The notes under the pieces were generated by a model. It did not search any database. It worked only from the letters and a program-made list of their open reading frames with translations, and was not told the DNA's origin. DNA of 64,000 nucleotides from Sabellastarte sp. h YS-2021. Its lineage: Eukaryota > Annelida > Polychaeta > Sabellida > Sabellidae. The stretch is from the NCBI GenBank assembly GCA_964017235.1, contig OZ024935.1, forward strand, positions 86,395,052 to 86,459,051. The letters run 5' to 3'. Of the stretch, positions 48,501 through 62,700 are shown in pieces; position 1 is the first letter of the stretch, and every line of letters starts with the position of its first letter. A program made the position numbers and the translations under genes.

Positions 48501-51500
48501 ATTAAAAGTGAATCTTGAACAGTTACTATAGCGGAGTCCTTGAAGGTACATACTAGATCTAAGTAAAGACACAGAGCATCCCTTCAAAATAGGTCAACTT
48601 GAAACAACCAAAGAAATCCAACTATTGATTCAGTTTATGCAATTTTGAACCTGGGGCCGTTAGCAGCAAAATATGGACCAAAATGACCTCTTAAGAGCCC
48701 CACAAGAAATGTAGCATATAGGCATTGAACTTTTATAATCAGTGAAATATTGTGAGCAATATTTATGTGGACAGCTTTTAATCAACACAATATACCAAAA
48801 TTAAGATGCTTAGCTCTCAATCTAACTATGTCAAACTGTTTCAATTATTGAACATGTGAGATTGAGTAACGCAAAAGAGTTTAAAATTTTGGTGCATAAA
48901 CATATTGGTGTCACAAAGTAAGCAAATCCAATCATAGACTCATTTTATACAATTTTTATCCTGGAGTTGTGACAGAGAAACATTATACCAACTTAACCTC
49001 CTAAGCACTGCGCAATATATCCTACTTGCCTTTTAATTATTAGTAAAGTATAGTGGACAATATCTATACTGAGGTCCCGCAATTGACAAAATAAAAGTAA
49101 ATTCTTAAGCACCCCAGCCAAAACATTGAAGCTTCTAAAGTTATTTTAAAAGTGATTATTGTTAGATTAAAAGTGAATCTTAAACAGTTACTATAGTGGA
49201 GTCCTTGAAGGTACATATTAGATATAAATAAAGACACAGAGCATCCCTTCAAAATAGGTCAACTTGAAACAATCAAAGAAATCCAACTATTGATTCAGTT
49301 TACGCAATTTTGAAACTGGGGCTGTTAGCAGCAAAATATGGACCAAAATGACCTCTTAAGAGCCCCACAAGAAATGTAGCATATAGGCATTGAACTTTTA
49401 TAATCAGTGAAATATTGTGAGCAATATTTATGTGGACAGCTTTTAATCAACACAATATAGCAAAATTAAGATGCTTAGCTCTCAAACTAACTATGTCAAA
49501 CTGTTTGACTTATTGAACATGTGTGATTGAGTAAGGCAAAAGAGTTTAAAATTTGGTGCATAAACACATTGGTGTCACAAAATAAGCAAATCCAATCATA
49601 GACTCATTTTACACAATTTTTATCCTGGAGTTGTGACAGAGAAACATTATACCAAACTTAACCTTCTAAACACTGCACTATATATCCTACTTGCGTTTCA
49701 ATTATTATTAAGTATAGTGAACAATATCTATACTGAGGTCCCGCAATTGACAAAATAAAAGTAACTTCTTAAGCACCTCAGCCAAAACATTGAAGCTTCT
49801 AAAGTTATTTTAAAAGTGATTCTTGTCAGATTAAAAGTGAATCTTGAACAGTTACTATAGTGGAGTCCTTGAAGGTACATACTAGATCTAAATAAAGACA
49901 CAGAGCATCCCTTCAAAATAGGTCAACTTGGAACAACCAAAGAAATCCGACTATTGACTCAGTTTAAGCAATTTTGAACCTGGGGCTGTTAGCAGGAAAA
50001 TATGGACCAAAATGACCTCTTAAGAGCCCCACAAGAAATGTAACATATAGGCATTGAACTTTTATAATCAGTGAAATATTCTGAGCAATATTTATGTGGA
50101 CAGCTTTTAATCAACACAATATACCAAAATTAAGATGCTTAGCTCTCAATCTAACTATGTCAAACTGTTTCAATTATTGAACATGTGTGATTGAGTAAGG
50201 CAAAAGAGTTTAAAATTTTGGTGCATAAACACATTGGTGTCACAAAGTAAGCAAATCCAATCATAGACTCATTTTATACAATTTTTATCCTGGAGTTGTG
50301 ACAGAGAAACATTATACCAACTTAACCTTCTAAGCACTGCGCAATATATCCTACTTGCCTTTTAATTATTAGTAAAGTATAGTGGACAATATCTATACTG
50401 AGGTCCCGCAATTCACAAAATAAAAGTAAATTCTTAAGCACCCCAGCCAAAATATTGAAGCTTCTAAAGTTATTTTAAAAGTGATTATTGTCAGATTAAA
50501 AGTGAATCTTGAACAGTTACTATAGCGGAGTCCTTGAAGGTACATACTAGATCTAAGTAAAGACACAGAGCATCCCTTCAAAATAGGTCAACTTGAAACA
50601 ACCAAAGAAATCCAACTATTGATTCAGTTTATGCAATTTTGAACCTGTGGCCGTTAGCAGCAAAATATGGACCAAAATGACCTCTTAAGAGCCCCACAAG
50701 AAATGTAGCATATAGGCATTGAACTTTTATAATCAGTGAAATATTGTGAGCAATATTTATGTGGACAGCTTTTAATCAACACAATATACCAAAATTAAGA
50801 TGCTTAGCTCTCAATCTAACTATGTCAAACTGTTTCAATTATTGAACATGTGAGATTGAGTAACGCAAAAGAGTTTAAAATTTTGGTGCATAAACATATT
50901 GGTGTCACAAAGTAAGCAAATCCAATCATAGACTCATTTTATACAATTTTTATCCTGGAGTTGTGACAGAGAAACATTATACCAACTTAACCTCCTAAGC
51001 ACTGCGCAATATATCCTACTTGCCTTTTAATTATTAGTAAAGTATAGTGGACAATATCTATACTGAGGTCCCGCAATTGACAAAATAAAAGTAAATTCTT
51101 AAGCACCCCAGCCAAAACATTGAAGCTTCTAAAGTTATTTTAAAAGTGATTATTGTTAGATTAAAAGTGAATCTTAAACAGTTACTATAGTGGAGTCCTT
51201 GAAGGTACATATTAGATATAAATAAAGACACAGAGCATCCCTTCAAAATAGGTCAACTTGAAACAATCAAAGAAATCCAACTATTGATTCAGTTTACGCA
51301 ATTTTGAAACTGGGGCTGTTACCAGCAAAATATGGACCAAAATGACCTCTTAAGAGCCCCACAAGAAATGTAGCATATAGGCATTGAACTTTTATAATCA
51401 GTGAAATATTGTGAGCAATATTTATGTGGACAGCTTTTAATCAACACAATATAGCAAAATTAAGATGCTTAGCTCTCAAACTAACTATGTCAAACTGTTT

Positions 51501-54500
51501 GACTTATTGAACATGTGTGATTGAGTAAGGCAAAAGAGTTTAAAATTTGGTGCATAAACACATTGGTGTCACAAAATAAGCAAATCCAATCATAGACTCA
51601 TTTTACACAATTTTTATCCTGGAGTTGTGACAGAGAAACATTATACCAAACTTAACCTTCTAAACACTGCACTATATATCCTACTTGCGTTTCAATTATT
51701 ATTAAGTATAGTGAACAATATCTATACTGAGGTCCCGCAATTGACAAAATAAAAGTAACTTCTTAAGCACCTCAGCCAAAACATTGAAGCTTCTAAAGTT
51801 ATTTTAAAAGTGATTCTTGTCAGATTAAAAGTGAATCTTGAACAGTTACTATAGTGGAGTCCTTGAAGGTACATACTAGATCTAAATAAAGACACAGAGC
51901 ATCCCTTCAAAATAGGTCAACTTGGAACAACCAAAGAAATCCGACTATTGACTCAGTTTAAGCAATTTTGAACCTGGGGCTGTTAGCAGGAAAATATGGA
52001 CCAAAATGACCTCTTAAGAGCCCCACAAGAAATGTAACATATAGGCATTGAACTTTTATAATCAGTGAAATATTCTGAGCAATATTTATGTGGACAGCTT
52101 TTAATCAACACAATATACCAAAATTAAGATGCTTAGCTCTCAATCTAACTATGTCAAACTGTTTCAATTATTGAACATGTGTGATTGAGTAAGGCAAAAG
52201 AGTTTAAAATTTTGGTGCATAAACACATTGGTGTCACAAAGTAAGCAAATCCAATCATAGACTCATTTTATGCAATTTTTATCCTGGAGTTGTGACAGAG
52301 AAACATTATACCAACTTAACCTTCTAAGCACTGCGCAATATATCCTAGTTGCCTTTTAACTATTAGTAAAGTATAGTGGACAATATCTATACTGAGGTCC
52401 CGCAATTGACAAAATAAAAGTAAATTCTTAAGCACCCCAGCCAAAATATTGAAGCTTCTAAAGTTATTTTAAAAGTGATTATTGTCAGATTAAAAGTGAA
52501 TCTTGAACAGTTACTATAGTGGAGTCCTTGAAGGTACATACTAGATCTCCATAAAGACACAGAGCATCAATTCCAAATAGGTTAACTTGAAACAATCAAA
52601 GAAATCCAACTATTGATTCAGTTTACGCAATTTTGAACCTGGGGCTGTTAGCAGCAAAATATGGACCAAAATGACCTCTTAAGAGCCCCACAAGAAATGT
52701 AACATATAGGCATTGAACTTTTATAATCAGTGAAATATTCTGAGCAATATTTATGTGGACAGCTTTTAATCAACACAATATACCAAAATTAAGATGCTTA
52801 GCTCTCAATCTAACTATGTCAAACTGTTTGACTTATTGAACATGTGTGATTGAGTAAGGCAAAAGAGTTTAAAATTTGGTGCATAAACACATTGGTGTCA
52901 CAAAATAAGCAAATCCAATCATAGACTCATTTTACACAATTTTTATCCTGGAGTTGTGACAGAGAAACATTATACCAACTTAACCTCCTAAGCACTGCGC
53001 AATATATCCTACTTGCCTTTTAATTATTAGTAAAGTATAGTGGACAATATCTATACTGAGGTCCCGCAATTGACAAAATAAAAGTAAATTCTTAAGCACC
53101 CCAGCCAAAACATTGAAGCTTCTAAAGTTATTTTAAAAGTGATTATTGTTAGATTAAAAGTGAATCTTAAACAGTTACTATAGTGGAGTCCTTGAAGGTA
53201 CATATTAGATATAAATAAAGACACAGAGCATCCCTTCAAAATAGGTCAACTTGAAACAATCAAAGAAATCCAACTATTGATTCAATTCACGCAATTTTGA
53301 AACTGGGGCTGTTAGCAGCAAAATATGGACCAAAATGACCTCTTAAGAGCCCCACAAGAAATGTAGCATATAGGCATTGAACTTTTATAATCAGTGAAAT
53401 ATTGTGAGCAATATTTATGTGGACAGCTTTTAATCAACACAATATAGCAAAATTAAGATGCTTAGCTCTCAAACTAACTATGTCAAACTGTTTGACTTAT
53501 TGAACATGTGTGATTGAGTAAGGCAAAAGAGTTTAAAATTTGGTGCATAAACACATTGGTGTCACAAAATAAGCAAATCCAATCATAGACTCATTTTACA
53601 CAATTTTTATCCTGGAGTTGTGACAGAGAAACACTATACCAAACTTAACCTTCTAAACACTGCACTATATATCCTACTTGCCTTTCAATTATTATTAAGT
53701 ATAGTGAACAATATCTATACTGAGGTCCCGCAATTGACAAAATAAAAGTAACTTCTTAAGCACCTCAGCCAAAACATTGAAGCTTCTAAAGTTATTTTAA
53801 AAGTGATTCTTGTCAGATTAAAAGTGAATCTTGAACAGTTACTATAGTGGAGTCCTTGAAGGTACATACTAGATCTAAATAAAGACACAGAGCATCCCTT
53901 CAAAATAGGTCAACTTGGAACAACCAAAGAAATCCGACTATTGACTCAGTTTAAGCAATTTTGAACCTGGGGCTGTTAGCAGGAAAATATGGACCAAAAT
54001 GACCTCTTAAGAGCCCCACAAGAAATGTAACATATAGGCATTGAACTTTTATAATCAGTGAAATATTCTGAGCAATATTTATGTGGACAGCTTTTAATCA
54101 ACAGAATATACCAAAATTAAGATGCTTAGCTCTCAATCTAACTATGTCAAACTGTTTCAATTATTGAACATGTGTGATTGAGTAAGGCAAAAGAGTTTAA
54201 AATTTTGGTGCATAAACACATTGGTGTCACAAAGTAAGCAAATCCAATCATAGACTCATTTTATACAATTTTTATCCTGGAGTTGTGACAGAGAAACATT
54301 ATACCAACTTAACCTTCTAAGCACTGCGCAATATATCCTACTTGCCTTTTAATTATTAGTAAAGTATAGTGGACAATATCTATACTGAGGTCCCGCAATT
54401 GACAAAATAAAAGTAAATTCTTAAGCACCCCAGCCAAAATATTGAAGCTTCTAAAGTTATTTTAAAAGTGATTATTGTCAGATTTAAAGTGAATCTTGAA

Positions 54501-57500
54501 CAGTTACTATAGTGGAGTCCTTGAAGGTACATACTAGATCTCCATAAAGACACAGAGCATCAATTCCAAATAGGTTAACTTGAAACAATCAAAGAAATCC
54601 AACTATTGATTCAGTTTACACAATTTTGAACCTGGGGTTGTTAGCAGCAAAATATGGACCAAAATGACCTCTTAAGAGCCCCACAAGAAATGTAGCATAT
54701 AGGCATTGAACTTTTCTAATCAGTGAAATATTGTGAGCAATATTTATGTGGATAGCTTTTAATCAACACAATATACCAAAATTAAGATGCTTAGCTCTCA
54801 ATCTAACTATGTCAAACTGTTTGACTTATTGAACATGTGTGATTGAGTAAGGCAAAAGAGTTTAAAATTTGGTGCATAAACACATTGGTGTCACAAAATA
54901 AGCAAATCCAATCATAGACTCATTTTACACAATTTTTATCCTGGAGTTGTGACAGAGAAACATTATACCAAACTTAACCTTCTAAGCACTGCACAATATA
55001 TCCTACTTGCCTTTCAATTATTATTAAGTATAGTGAACAATATCTATACTGAGGTCCCGCAATTGACAAAATAAAAGTAACTTCTTAAGCACCTCAGCCA
55101 AAACATTGAAGCTTCTAAAGTTATTTTAAAAGTGATTCTTGTCAGATTAAAAGTGAATCTTGAACAGTTACTATAGTGGAGTCCTTGAAGGTACATACTA
55201 GATCTAAATAAAGACACAGAGCATCCCTTCAAAATAGGTCAACTTGGAACAACCAACGAAATCCGACTATTGACTCAGTTTAAGCAATTTTGAACCTGGG
55301 GCTGTTAGCAGGAAAATATGGACCAAAATGACCTCTTAAGAGCCCCACAAGAAATGTAACATATAGGCATTGAACTTTTATAATTAGTAAAATATTGTGA
55401 GCAATATTTATGTGGACAGCTTTTAATCAACACAATGTACAAAAATTAAGATGCTTAGCTCTCAATCTAACTATGTCAAACTGTTTCAATTATTGAACAT
55501 GTGTGATTGAGTAAGGCAAAAGAGTTTAAAATTTTGGTGCGTAAACACATTGGTGTCACAAAGTAAGCAAATCCAATCATAGACTCATTTTATACAATTT
55601 TTATGCTGGAGTTGTGACAGAGAAACATTATGCCAACTTAACCTTCTAAGCACTGCGCAATATATCCTACTTGCCTTTTAACTATTAGTAAAGTATAGTG
55701 GACAATATCTATACTGAGGTCCCGCAATTGACAAAATAAAAGTAAATTCTTAAGCACCCCAGCCAAAATATTGAAGCTTCTAAAGTTATTTTAAAAGTGA
55801 TTATTGTCAGATTAAAAGTGAATCTTGAACAGTTACTATAGTGGAGTCCTTGAAGGTACATACTAGATCTCCATAAAGACACAGAGCATCAATTCCAAAT
55901 AGGTTAACTTGAAACAATCAAAGAAATCCAACTATTGATTCAGTTTACGCAATTTTGAACCTGGGGCTGTTAGCAGCAAAATATGGACCAAAATGACCTC
56001 TTAAGAGCCCCACAAGAAATGTAACATATAGGCATTGAACTTTTATAATCAGTGAAATATTCTGAGCAATATTTATGTGGACAGCTTTTAATCAACACAA
56101 TATACCAAAATTAAGTTGCTTAGCTCTCAATCTAACTATGTCAAACTGTTTGACTTATTGAACATGTGTGATTGAGTAAGGCAAAAGAGTTTAAAATTTG
56201 GTGCATAAACACATTGGTGTCACAAAATAAGCAAATCCAATCATAGACTCATTTTACACAATTTTTATCCTGGAGTTGTGACAGAGAAACATTATACCAA
56301 ACTTAACCTTCTAAGCACTGCACAATATATCCTACTTGCCTTTCAATTATTATTAAGTATAGTGAACAATATCTATACTGAGGACCCACAATTGACAAAA
56401 TAAAAGTAACTTCTTAAGCACCTCAGCCAAAATATTGAAGCTTCTAAAGTTATTTTAAAAGTGATTATTGTCAGATTAAAAGTGAATCTTGAACAGTTAC
56501 TATATTGGAGTCCTTGAAGGTACATACTAGATCTAAATAAAGACACAGAGCATCCCTTCAAAATAGGTCAACTTGAAACAATCAAAGAAATCCAACTATT
56601 GATTCAGTTTACGCAATTTTGAAACTGGGGCTATTAGCAGCAAAATATGGACCAAAATGACCTCTAAAGAGCCCCACAAGAAATGTAACATATAGGCATT
56701 GAACTTTTATAATCAGTGAAATATTGTGAGCAATATTTATGTGGACAGCTTTTAATCAACACAATATAGCAAAATTAAGATGCTTAGCTCTCAAAGTAAC
56801 TATTTCAAACTGTTTCAATTATTGAACATGTGTGATTGAGTAACGCAAAAGAGTTTAAAATTTTGGTGCATAAACACATTGGTGTCACAAAGAAAGTAAA
56901 TCCAATCATAGACTCATTTTATACAATTTTTATCCTGGAGTTGTGACAGAGAAAAATTATACCAACTTAACCTTCTAAGCACTGCACAATATATCCTACT
57001 TGCCTTTTAATTATTAATAAAGTATAGAGGACAATATCTATACTGAGGTCCAGCAATTGACAAAATAAAAGTAAATTCTTAAGCACCCCAGCCAAAATAT
57101 TGAAGCTTCTAAAGTTATTTTAAAAGTGATTATTGTCAGATTAAAATTGAATCTTGAACAGTTACTATAGTGGAGTCCTTGAAGGTACATACTAGATCTT
57201 AATAAAGACACAGAGCATCAATTCAAAATAGGTCAACTTGGAACAACCAAAGAAATCCGACTATTAATTCAGTTTAAGCAATTTTGAACCTGGGGCTGTT
57301 AGCAGCAAAATATGGACCAAAATGTTCTCTTAAGAGCCCCACAAGAAATGTAACATATAGGCATTGAACTTTTATAATCAGTGAAATATTGTGAGCAATA
57401 TTTATGTGGACAGCTTTTAATCAACACAATATACCAAAATTAAGATGCTTAGCTCTCAATCTAACTATGTCAAACTGTTTGACTTATTGAACATGTGTGA

Positions 57501-59554
57501 TTGAGTAAGGTAAAAGTGTTTAAAATTTTGGTGCCTAAACACATTGGTGTCACAAAGTAAGCAAATCCAATCATAGACTCATTTTACACAATTTTTATCC
57601 TGGAGTTGTGACAGAGAAACATTATACCAAACTTAACCTTCTAAGCACTGCACAATATATCCTACTTGCCTTTCAATTATTATTAAGTATAGTGAACAAT
57701 ATCTATACTGAGGTCCCGCAATTGACAAAATAAAAGAAACTTCTTAAGCACCCCAGCCAAAACATTGAAGCTTCTAAAGCTATTTTAAAAGTGATTATTG
57801 TTAGATTAAAAGTGAATCTTAAACAGTTACTATAGTGGAGTCCTTGAAGGTACATATTAGATATAAATAAAGACACAGAGCATCCCTTCAAAATAGGTCA
57901 ATTTGGAACAACCAAAGAAATCCAACTATTGATTCAGTTTACGCAATTTTGAACCTGGGGCTGTTAGCAGTAAAATATGGACCAAAATGACCTCTTAAGA
58001 GCCCCACAAGAAATGTAACATATAGGCATTGAACTTTTATAATCAGTGGAATATTCTGAGCAATATTTATATGGACAGCTTTTAATCAACAGAATATACC
58101 AAAATTAAGATGCTTAGCTCTCAATCTAACTATGTCAAACTGTTTCTATTATTGAACATGTGTGATTGAGTCAGGCAAAAGAGTTTAAAATTTTGGTGCA
58201 TAAACACATTGGTGTCACAAAGTAAGCAAATCCAATCATAGACTCATTTTATACAATTTTTATCCTGGAGTTGTGACAGAGAAACATTATACCAACTTAA
58301 CCTTCTAAGCACTGAACAATATATCCTACTTGCCTTTTAATTATTAGTAAAGTATAGTGAACAATATATATACTGAGGTCCCGCAATTGACAAAATAAAA
58401 GTAAATTCTTAAGCACCCCAGCCAAAATATTGAAGCTTCTAAAGTTATTTTAAAAGTAATTATTGTCAGATTAAAAGTGAATCTTGAACAGTTACTATAG
58501 CGGAGTCCTTGAAGGTACATACTAGATCTAAATAAAGACAGAGCATCCCTTCAAAATAGGTCAACTTGAAACACCAAAGAAATCCAAGTATTGATTCAGT
58601 TTACGCAATTTTGAACCTGGGGCTGTTAGCAGCAAAATATGGACCAAAATGACCTCTTAAGAGCCCCACAAGAAATGTAACATATAGGCATTGAATTTTT
58701 ATAATCAGTGAAATATTGTGAGCAATATTTATGTGGACAGCTTTTAATCAACACAATATACCAAAATTAAGATGCTTAGCTCTCAATCTAACTATGTCAA
58801 ACTGTTTGACTTATTGAACATGTGTGATTGAGTATGGCAAAAGAGTTTAAAATTTTGGTGCCTAAACATATTGGTGTCACAAAGTAAGCCAATCCAATCA
58901 TAGACTCATTTTACACAATTTTTATCCGGGAGTTGTGACAGAGAAACATTATACCAAACTTAACCTTCTAAGCACTGCACAATATATCCTACTTGCCTTT
59001 CAATTATTATTAAGTATAGTGAACAATATCTATACTGAGGTCCCGCAATTGACAAAATAAAAGTAACTTCTTAAGCACCCCAGCCAAAACATTGAAGCTT
59101 CTAAAGCTATTTTAAAAGTGATTATTGTTAGATTAAAAGTGAATCTTAAACAGTTACTATAGTGGAGTCCTTGAAGGTACATATTAGATATAAATAAAGA
59201 CACAGAGCATCCCTTCAAAATAGGTCAATTTGGAACAACCAAAGAAATCCAACTATTGATTCAGTTTACGCAATTTTGAACCTGGGGCTGTTAGCAGTAA
59301 AATATGGACCAAAATGACCTCTTAAGAGCCCCACAAGAAATGTAACATATAGGCATTGAACTTTTATAATCAGTGAAATATTCTGAGCAATATTTATATG
59401 GACAGCTTTTAATCAACACAATATACCAAAATTAAGATGCTTAGCTCTCAATCTAACTATGTCAAACTGTTTCAATTATTGAACATGTGTGATTGAGTAC
59501 GGCAAAAGAGTTTAAAATTTTGGTGCATAAACACATTGGTGTCACAAAGAAAGT
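45600..59554. repeat. Higher-order repeat of 13,955 bp (21 monomers), copy 2
   Basis: Direct tandem copy of 31645-45599. The junction lies in the 24 bases 45600-45623, which are shared by both parents: left of it the sequence follows the 59.55-kb end (gaaagta), right of it the 31.65-kb start (ttacacaattt). After 59578 copy 2 gives way to a different monomer class. Confidence 0.9.
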
Positions 59555-59556
59555 AA

Positions 59557-59720
59557 ATCCAATCATAGACTCATTTTATACAATTTTTATCCTGGAGTTG
59601 TGACAGAGAAAAATTATACCAACTTAACCTTCTAAGCTATCCAATCATAGACTCATTTTATACAATTTTTATCCTGGAGTTGTGACAGAGAAAAATTATA
59701 CCAACTTAACCTTCTAAGCA
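59557..59720. repeat. 82-bp tandem duplication inside one satellite monomer
   Basis: The stretch starting atccaatcatagactc at 59557 restarts at 59639 (junction taagct|atccaat). It lengthens the landmark interval from 665 to 747 bp between 59030 and 59777. It is seen once; the equivalent site at about 61,590 is normal. Confidence 0.92.
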
Positions 59721-59776
59721 CTGCACAATATATCCTACTTGCCTTTTAATTATTAATAAAGTATAGTGGACAATAT

Positions 59777-62700
59777 CTATACTGAGGTCCAGCAATTGAC
59801 AAAATAAAAGTAAATTCTTAAGAACCCCAGCCAAAATATTGAAGCTTCTAAAGTTATTTTAAAAGTGATTATTGTCAGATTAAAAGTGAATCTTGAACAG
59901 TTACTATAGCGGAGTCCTTGAAGGTACATACTAGATCTAAATAAAGACACAGAGCATCCCTTCAAAATAGGTCAACTTGAAACAACCAAAGAAATCCAAC
60001 TATTGATACAGTTTACGCAATTTTGAACCTGGGGCCGTTAGCAGCAAAATATGGACCAAAATGACCTCTTAAGAGCCCCACAAAAATGTAACATATAGGC
60101 ATTGAACTTTTATAATCAGTGAAATATTGTGAGCAATATATATGTGGACAGCTTTTAATCAACACAATATACCAAAATTAAGATGCTTAGCTCTCAATCT
60201 AACTATGTCAAACTGTTTCAATTATTGAACATGTGAGATTGAGTAATGCAAAAGAGTTTAAAATTTTGGTGCATAAACACATTGGTGTCACAAAATAAGC
60301 AAATCCAATCATAGACTCATTTTACACAATTTTTATCCTGGAGTTGTGACAGAGAAACATTATACCAAACTTAACATTCTAAGCATTGCAGAATATATCC
60401 TATAGGTCCCGCAATTGACAAAATAAAAGTAAATTCTTAAGCACCCCAGCCAAAATATTGAAGCTTCTAAAGTTACTTTAAAAGTGATTATTGTCAGATT
60501 AAAATTGAATCTTGAACAGTTACTATAGTGGAGTCCTTGAAGGTACATACTAGATCTTAATAAAGACACAGAGCATCAATTCAAAATAGGTCAACTTGGA
60601 ACAACCAAAGAAATCCGACTATTAATTCAGTTTAAGCAATTTTGAACCTGGGGCTGTTAGCAGCAAAATATGGACCAAAATGTTCTCTTAAGAGCCCCAC
60701 AAGAAATGTAACATATAGTCATTGAACTTTTATAATCAGTGAAATATTGTGAGCAATATTTATGTGGACAGCTTTTAATCAACACAATATACCAAAATTA
60801 AGATGCTTAGCTCTCAATCTAACTATGTCAAACTGTTTGACTTATTGAACATGTGTGATTGAGTAAGATAAAAGTGTTTAAAATTTTGGTGCCTAAACAC
60901 ATTGGTGTCACAAAGTAAGCAAATCCAATCATAGACTCATTTTACACAATTTTTATCCTGGAGTTGTGACAGAGAAACATTATACCAAACTTAACCTTCT
61001 AAGCACTGCACAATATATCCTACTTGCCTTTCAATTATTATTAAGTATAGTGAACAATATCTATACTGAGGTCCCGCAATTGACAAAATAAAAGTAACTT
61101 CTTAAGCACCCCAGCCAAAACATTGAAGCTTCTAAAGCTATTTTAAAAGTGATTATTGTTAGATTAAAAGTGAATCTTAAACAGTTACTATAGTGGAGTC
61201 CTTGAAGGTACATATTAGATATAAATAAAGACACAGAGCATCCCTTCAAAATAGGTCAATTTGGAACAACCAAAGAAATCCAACTATTGATTCAGTTTAC
61301 GCAATTTTGAACCTGGGGCTGTTAGCAGTAAAATATGGACCAAAATGACCTCTTAAGAGCCCCACAAGAAATGTAACATATAGGCATTGAACTTTTATAA
61401 TCAGTGAAATATTCTGAGCAATATTTATATGGACAGCTTTTAATCAACACAATATACCAAAATTAAGATGCTTAGCTCTCAATCTAACTATGTCAAACTG
61501 TTTCAATTATTGAACATGTGTGATTGAGTACGGCAAAAGAGTTTAAAATTTTGGTGCATAAACACATTGGTGTCACAAAGAAAGCAAATCCAATCATAGA
61601 CTCATTTTATACAATTTTTATCCTGGAGTTGTGACAGAGAAAAATTATACCAACTTAACCTTCTAAGCACTGCACAATATATCCTACTTGCCTTTTAATT
61701 ATTAATAAAGTATAGTGGACAATATCTATACTGAGGTCCAGCAATTGACAAAATAAAAGTAAATTCTTAAGCACCCCAGCCAAAATATTGAAGCTTCTAA
61801 AGTTATTTTAAAAGTGATTATTGTCAGATTAAAAGTGAATCTTGAACAGTTACTATAGCGGAGTCCTTGAAGGTACATACTAGATCTAAATAAAGACACA
61901 GAGCATCCCTTCAAAATAGGTCAACTTGAAACAACCAAAGAAATCCAACTATTGATACAGTTTACGCAATTTTGAACCTGGGGCCGTTAGCAGCAAAATA
62001 TGGACCAAAATGACCTCTTAAGAGCCCCACAAAAATGTAACATATAGGCATTGAACTTTTATAATCAGTGAAATATTGTGAGCAATATATATGTGGACAG
62101 CTTTTAATCAACACAATATACCAAAATTAGGATGCTTAGCTCTCAATCTAACTATGTCAAACTGTTTCAATTATTGAACATGTGAGATTGAGTAATGCAA
62201 AAGAGTTTAAAATTTTGGTGCATAAACACATTGGTGTCACAAAATAAGCAAATCCAATCATAGACTCATTTTACACAATTTTTATCCTGGAGTTGTGACA
62301 GAGAAACATTATACCAAACTTAACCTTCTAAGCATTGCAGAATATATCCTATAGGTCCTGCAATTGACAAAATAAAAGTAAATTCTTAAGCACACCAGCC
62401 AAAATATTGAAGCTTCGAAAGTTATTTTAAAAGTGATTATTGTTAGATTTAAAGTGAATCTTGAACAGTTACTATAGTGGAGTCCTTGAAGGTACATACT
62501 AGATCTTAATAAAGACACAGAGCATCAATTCAAAATAGGTCAACTTGGAACAACCAAAGAAATCCGACTATTTATTCAGTTTAAGCAATTTTGAACCTGG
62601 GGCTGTTACCAGCAAAATATGGACCAAAATGACCTCTTAAGAGCCCCACAAGAAATGTAACATATAGGCATTGAACTTTTATAATCAGTGAAATATTGTG

